Assembly: GCA_964592425.1 (NCBI GenBank)
Contig: CAZQCG010000021.1
Location: forward strand, 18,401-82,400
DNA: 64,000 nucleotides
Reading direction: 5' to 3'
Source of the DNA: Viridilinea sp964592425
GTDB taxonomy: Bacteria > Chloroflexota > Chloroflexia > Chloroflexales > Chloroflexaceae
The notes under the pieces were generated by a model, which was not told the origin of the DNA, did no database searches, and worked only from the letters and a program-made list of their open reading frames with translations. Of the stretch, positions 61,221-64,000 are shown piece after piece. Position 1 is the stretch's first letter; every line of letters begins with the position of its first letter. The translations under genes were made by a program, and so were the position numbers.

Positions 61221-61832
61221 CTACTCAGGAGCGATTTCTCGGGAAATACCTAGGTTTTCTGGCGCAATATCCACTTTTTCGTATACATCTTCGAGTGCAA
61301 GGGTGCATTCAATTGAGCGGATGATAATGGCCGATCCCAAGCCAATCGCCTCTTGAAGCAGCCACTGGCCATTTTCTTGTCGTGAATAATGTTCAACATG
61401 ATAATGGTCTTGTGCAATAAGGATATAATCCTGCAATGTTTCGATGGTGCGATAGTTTTGGGATTTCATTCCTCGATCATAACGTTCCGTTGAGGGTGAG
61501 AGTATTTCAATAAGGACTAATGGATTAATAAGTGTATCAAGTGCATCATCAGTGAATACGGGTTCTCCACAAATAATAACAAGATCAGGATAGGTGTTGA
61601 GCCCGGTACGTGTTACTTTCACACGCATATCACTCGGAAATACTTGGCATGGCTTCCGACGAAGTTGACCATGCAGTGTCGCAAGTGTATTTCCTGCAAT
61701 AAGATTATGGATGCGTGACGCCCCCGTCATTGCGTAAATTTGACCATCAAAATATTCATGCTTACTTAAGCTCGCACGCTCAAATTCAATGTATTCTTGT
61801 TCAGTGATATACCGTTTTGGTTGCGCAGTCAT
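61221..61832 (-). CDS. Uma2-family (DUF820) putative restriction-endonuclease-fold protein
   Basis: 203 residues from ATG 61832 (MTAQPKRYITEQEYIEFE), with AAGGTGG upstream. The Uma2 pattern is present: 'LSKHEYFDGQIYAMTGASRIHNLIAGNTLATLHGQLR' then 'DMRVKVTRTGLNTYPDLVIICG' and 'NPLVLIEILSPSTERYDRGMKSQNYRTIETLQDYILIAQDHYHVEHYSR'. The PD-(D/E)XK site is read as Glu in KHEYF, Asp in YPDL and Glu-x-Leu in IEIL. These proteins are abundant in Chloroflexota and cyanobacteria; their function is unknown. Base composition is lower in GC than ndvB, consistent with transfer. Confidence 0.9.
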   Translation of the reverse strand: MTAQPKRYITEQEYIEFERASLSKHEYFDGQIYAMTGASRIHNLIAGNTLATLHGQLRRKPCQVFPSDMRVKVTRTGLNTYPDLVIICGEPVFTDDALDTLINPLVLIEILSPSTERYDRGMKSQNYRTIETLQDYILIAQDHYHVEHYSRQENGQWLLQEAIGLGSAIIIRSIECTLALEDVYEKVDIAPENLGISREIAPE

Positions 61833-61928
61833 CGCATACCACCTTCTTGGATAACGGTGAGCAGAAACCAGGATAGTATGCATGATAGTAGCTTTGTTCT
61901 GCTTTCGCAAGCGGCGTCTATCCTGAGG

Positions 61929-62073
61929 CAGGGCTGATGCAAAGTCGCCTCAGGCAATCGCACGCGGATACCGCAGATGGAACAGATTCGCGCTGCGCTG
62001 CCGCAAAAAGCTCCGCGTCAATCCGTCAGATCAGCGCGATCCGCGTTCTCGTTCGGACGTTGCATCAGCCCTG
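61929..62073. mobile_element. 145-bp MITE with terminal inverted repeats and target-site duplication
   Basis: The 14-bp ends (61929-61942, cagggctgatgcaa; 62060-62073) are perfect inverted repeats. The element is flanked by a perfect 10-bp direct repeat TATCCTGAGG (61919-61928 and 62074-62083), as left by transposition. It encodes no protein. It lies between the Uma2 gene and the decayed recombinase. Confidence 0.88.
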
Positions 62074-62149
62074 TATCCTGAGGGCAAGGCATATGCGTGC
62101 CGCCAGATGCATCGTTTCCGTATCGCCTCGCGGCGGAAGCGCATTCCGC

Positions 62150-62985
62150 CTAGGCCCGTCGCTTCATCACCCCCGGCCCAACACGCGCTGTAGCCCGACG
62201 CCGCTGGCGTTTCATTGAGTTGGCCAATTCGGTTCCACGGGCGTCGGTTCCACGGGCGTCGGTTCCGCGACGAGTGATCTGGTTCATCGCCGCACGGTAT
62301 TGGTGTTCGAGGGTGCTATCGGCCAGACGGGCAGAGACCAGGGTCGTAGCGAGGCGGGCGTGGCCCATCAACGCACGCAAGCCGGTGAGGCTCATGCCGT
62401 GGTTGAGCATATGGGTCGCGTCGGTGTGGCGCAGGCGATGCGGCGACACCCCAGCCACGCCGGCGGCCTGGCCCAGCGCCCAGATGCACGCCCAGACGGC
62501 GGCATCGCCAAGCGGGCGTCCGGCGCGGCTCAGCACCAGATCTGCGCCCGCGTGGGGCACCGTGGGCAAATAGCGCAACAGGGCGCTGACCGCCGGTGTA
62601 CTCAGGGAGACCATCCGGTCGCGCCGGCCCTCGCGCACCTGCACCCGGCGCGCGTCTAGATCGAGATCCTGCACCTCCAGATCGAGCGCTTCGCCGAGCC
62701 GCAACCCGGCGTGGCATACGAGGTAGGAGTGCGCATGATCGAGCACGGCGGACGATCGGGATCGGCCTGGGCATGCTGGGTCACGGAGGTCTCGATTGCC
62801 ACGACCTCGGTGGGGGTGAGGTGGCGGGGCAGCGGCTCAGGCAGCACGAGCGCCAGGCGGAGCGGGATGCTCGACACCTCCCCCCGCTCGGCCAGGAAGC
62901 GCAGCACCTCGGAGACTCGGTCGAGGAGGCTTTTGACGGTCGTGGCCCGCAGCCCGCCCGCCAGCCCGAGGCCACCCAGCGGGCG
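62150..62985 (-). pseudogene. Decayed tyrosine recombinase (XerC/D-like)
   Basis: The catalytic domain is visible: 'AGLRLGEALDLEVQDLDLD' (first Arg), 'HRLRHTDATHMLNHG' (His-x-x-Arg) and 'LMGHARLATTLVSARL'. In the last motif the nucleophile Tyr of the usual VYARL is Ser (TCT instead of TAT/TAC). A frameshift near 62752 joins it to the upstream SAM-like N-terminal part ('TVKSLLDRVSEVLRFLAERG...LTPTEVVAIETSV'). The 5' end is lost at ~62985, where another reading frame takes over. A 15-bp unit is repeated in the C-terminal tail (62230-62270). The protein should be inactive. Confidence 0.8.
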
Positions 62986-63552
62986 ATGCTCGGCCCCGGA
63001 GCCTACGACCTCTACCGCGATGGGACGATCACCCTGAGCGACCTGGTCGAGATCAAGCACGACCCGCGCTGGGGGCCGACGCTCAGGCGGCGGAGTCTCA
63101 AGGATCTCCAGGCACGCACACGGGATGGGAGCGAGCCGATTGATTCGCGTAATCGCCCAAAAAATCCATTGCGTGTACCGCTGGCTTCGCGGCATAATCT
63201 TCGCAGTATTGGCGCTCAATCGCGCCCAAAAGAACTGAATACCGTGATCGAGCCAGGGGTTGATGTTGCGGCTGACATTATGGCTATCAACGCGGGTCAT
63301 GCCGTGCGCCAAGGCCAAGATTACACCATTAACGGGCGCGTGTACCGTGAGAAAGGCGATGGAGGCGTATTCCCGGTGAGTGGCACGGGTTTTCATCAGA
63401 TCGACCGAGGCACCTTTGTTGCATTGAAGACGTATAATACTAAGGGGCTTACGGAAGAAGCTGAGCGGTTTTTGATTAAAGCCGAGATCAGCGAAGAACA
63501 GCGCAACATGGCGAAGGAACTTTGGAAGATCGGGCGCGGCAATGATTCTTAA
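62986..63552 (+). CDS. Possible toxin-domain protein, chimeric
   Basis: 188 residues from ATG 62986; the true start is uncertain because the frame stays open upstream. The first ~50 residues ('MLGPGAYDLYRDGTITLSDLV...RWGPTLRRRSLKDL') use GC-rich codons and look like the end of a carrier protein, perhaps phage head-like. The rest (~63190 onward) is lower in GC and forms a compact domain: 'INAGHAVRQGQDYTINGRVYREKGDGGVFPVSGTGFHQIDRGTFVALKTYN...EISEEQRNMAKELWKIGRG'. It resembles C-terminal domains of polymorphic toxins, but I cannot name the family. The stop overlaps the next start by 11 bp, as in toxin/immunity pairs. Confidence 0.5.
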   Translation: MLGPGAYDLYRDGTITLSDLVEIKHDPRWGPTLRRRSLKDLQARTRDGSEPIDSRNRPKNPLRVPLASRHNLRSIGAQSRPKELNTVIEPGVDVAADIMAINAGHAVRQGQDYTINGRVYREKGDGGVFPVSGTGFHQIDRGTFVALKTYNTKGLTEEAERFLIKAEISEEQRNMAKELWKIGRGNDS

Positions 63553-63934
63553 TGTGTTAGTAGAAACGACAAGGCCAACAGTCGAACTCGATGCCGCCAT
63601 TACGGTAGCACTTGGGGGTACGCCTGAAACAATTGTCATTGCTGAAGATCTCACTGCGCTTCACTTTGGCGAGCACACCCGGTTCGGCGTTGAGCGCCAG
63701 TTCTTCACCGGCGATATTACCCATATGCTTACGGTATTCGTGGTAGGCGATACGCCTTCGCCAGTACAGACCGACATTGCATTTGCTCAGGCACTTGCCC
63801 AGCGTCTTGATGCAAGAGTATATGTAGAAACTTCACCTGAGGATGATGCGCGTGTCCTACCATCTGGTGAGCTTCAGCCCGTCGTGATTGACCAGTCGGA
63901 CGATGGGATGATCTTCACCGTACGTGAGGGCTGA
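63542..63934 (+). CDS. Possible immunity protein of the toxin-like gene
   Basis: The 130-residue soluble, acidic protein ('SPEDDARVLPSGELQPVVIDQSDDGMIFTVREG') has no recognised family. It starts inside the 3' end of the toxin-like gene (11-bp overlap), a frequent arrangement for immunity proteins or antitoxins placed downstream. Composition is mixed, closer to the toxin domain than to ndvB. The role is inferred from position only. The remaining bases to 64000 show no feature. Confidence 0.5.
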   Translation: MILNVLVETTRPTVELDAAITVALGGTPETIVIAEDLTALHFGEHTRFGVERQFFTGDITHMLTVFVVGDTPSPVQTDIAFAQALAQRLDARVYVETSPEDDARVLPSGELQPVVIDQSDDGMIFTVREG

Positions 63935-64000
63935 CGAGCTGAGAACGGGAGACCGATACGCGGTAGGGACTACGTCAAGTGACTAGGACGCGCCCCGGTG

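Noticed and set aside
62224..62274. 15-bp tandem repeat in GC-rich sequence
   Set aside because: It lies inside the C-terminal coding tail of the decayed recombinase and looks like simple slippage.

Overview
The window reads as chromosomal DNA from a GC-rich bacterium, most likely a member of the Chloroflexota (Chloroflexus/Roseiflexus/Oscillochloris-like filamentous lineages). This assignment is an inference from the gene mix: Calx-beta exoproteins, an FHA-clostripain fusion, zinc-finger and RskA anti-sigma factors, an RRM RNA-binding protein, a Uma2 nuclease, and an opp operon with Chloroflexota-style lipoproteins. No rRNA, tRNA, CRISPR array or photosynthesis gene was seen, so the phylum is not proven.

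Layout. 1-3.8 kb: the end of a Calx-beta surface protein, coupled to a GT39-like membrane glycosyltransferase. 3.7-7.5 kb: a minus-strand operon for glycerate/hydroxypyruvate metabolism (tandem-HTH regulator, IclR regulator, hydroxypyruvate isomerase, glycerate 2-kinase), with a strong promoter and a palindromic inverted repeat in its leader. 8-13 kb: S9 peptidase, RRM protein and a membrane Fe-S oxidoreductase. 13-18 kb: an operon of FlgD-like lipoprotein, FHA/C11 protease and FtsX-type permease. 18-22.6 kb: metallophosphoesterase, GT4 glycosyltransferase, CvpA-like protein and GAPDH. 22.7-30 kb: a regulatory cluster with two sigma/anti-sigma pairs, a polyprenyl synthase, a PAS-STAS protein and a RpoD-family sigma factor. 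30-35.3 kb: M23/LamG endopeptidase, GHMP sugar kinase, an unrecognised protein and a MoxR ATPase. 35.3-43.9 kb: a complete peptide ABC transporter (F, D, C, B, A) and a divergent M20-like protein. 44-52 kb: NAGPA-like and CapA-like exoproteins, a lower-GC island ending in recombinase and transposase debris plus a partial duplication of the CapA gene, and small genes. 52.4-61 kb: one giant NdvB-type cyclic beta-glucan synthase. 61-64 kb: Uma2 nuclease, an intact MITE with target-site duplication, a decayed tyrosine recombinase, and a possible toxin/immunity pair.

Most notable points. (1) The opp substrate-binding lipoprotein has its two halves in swapped order (circular permutation) relative to the SBP_bac_5 family. 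(2) A 119-bp perfect inverted repeat brackets oppC-oppB-oppA plus the M20-like gene, separating them from the ATPase genes. (3) The M20-like protein lacks the Glu-Glu motif of active peptidases. (4) A 145-bp MITE with 14-bp terminal repeats and a 10-bp target duplication sits beside a broken recombinase and a chimeric toxin-like gene. (5) The FHA-clostripain fusion lies in an operon with an FtsX-type permease that has no nearby ATPase.

How the genes work together. Much of the window serves the cell surface: glycosyltransferases, polyprenyl carrier synthesis, endopeptidase, CapA, cyclic glucan and exoproteins. Peptide uptake and a dense set of transcription regulators make up most of the rest. 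Mobile-element debris clusters at 47.6-51.6 kb and 61.9-63.9 kb.
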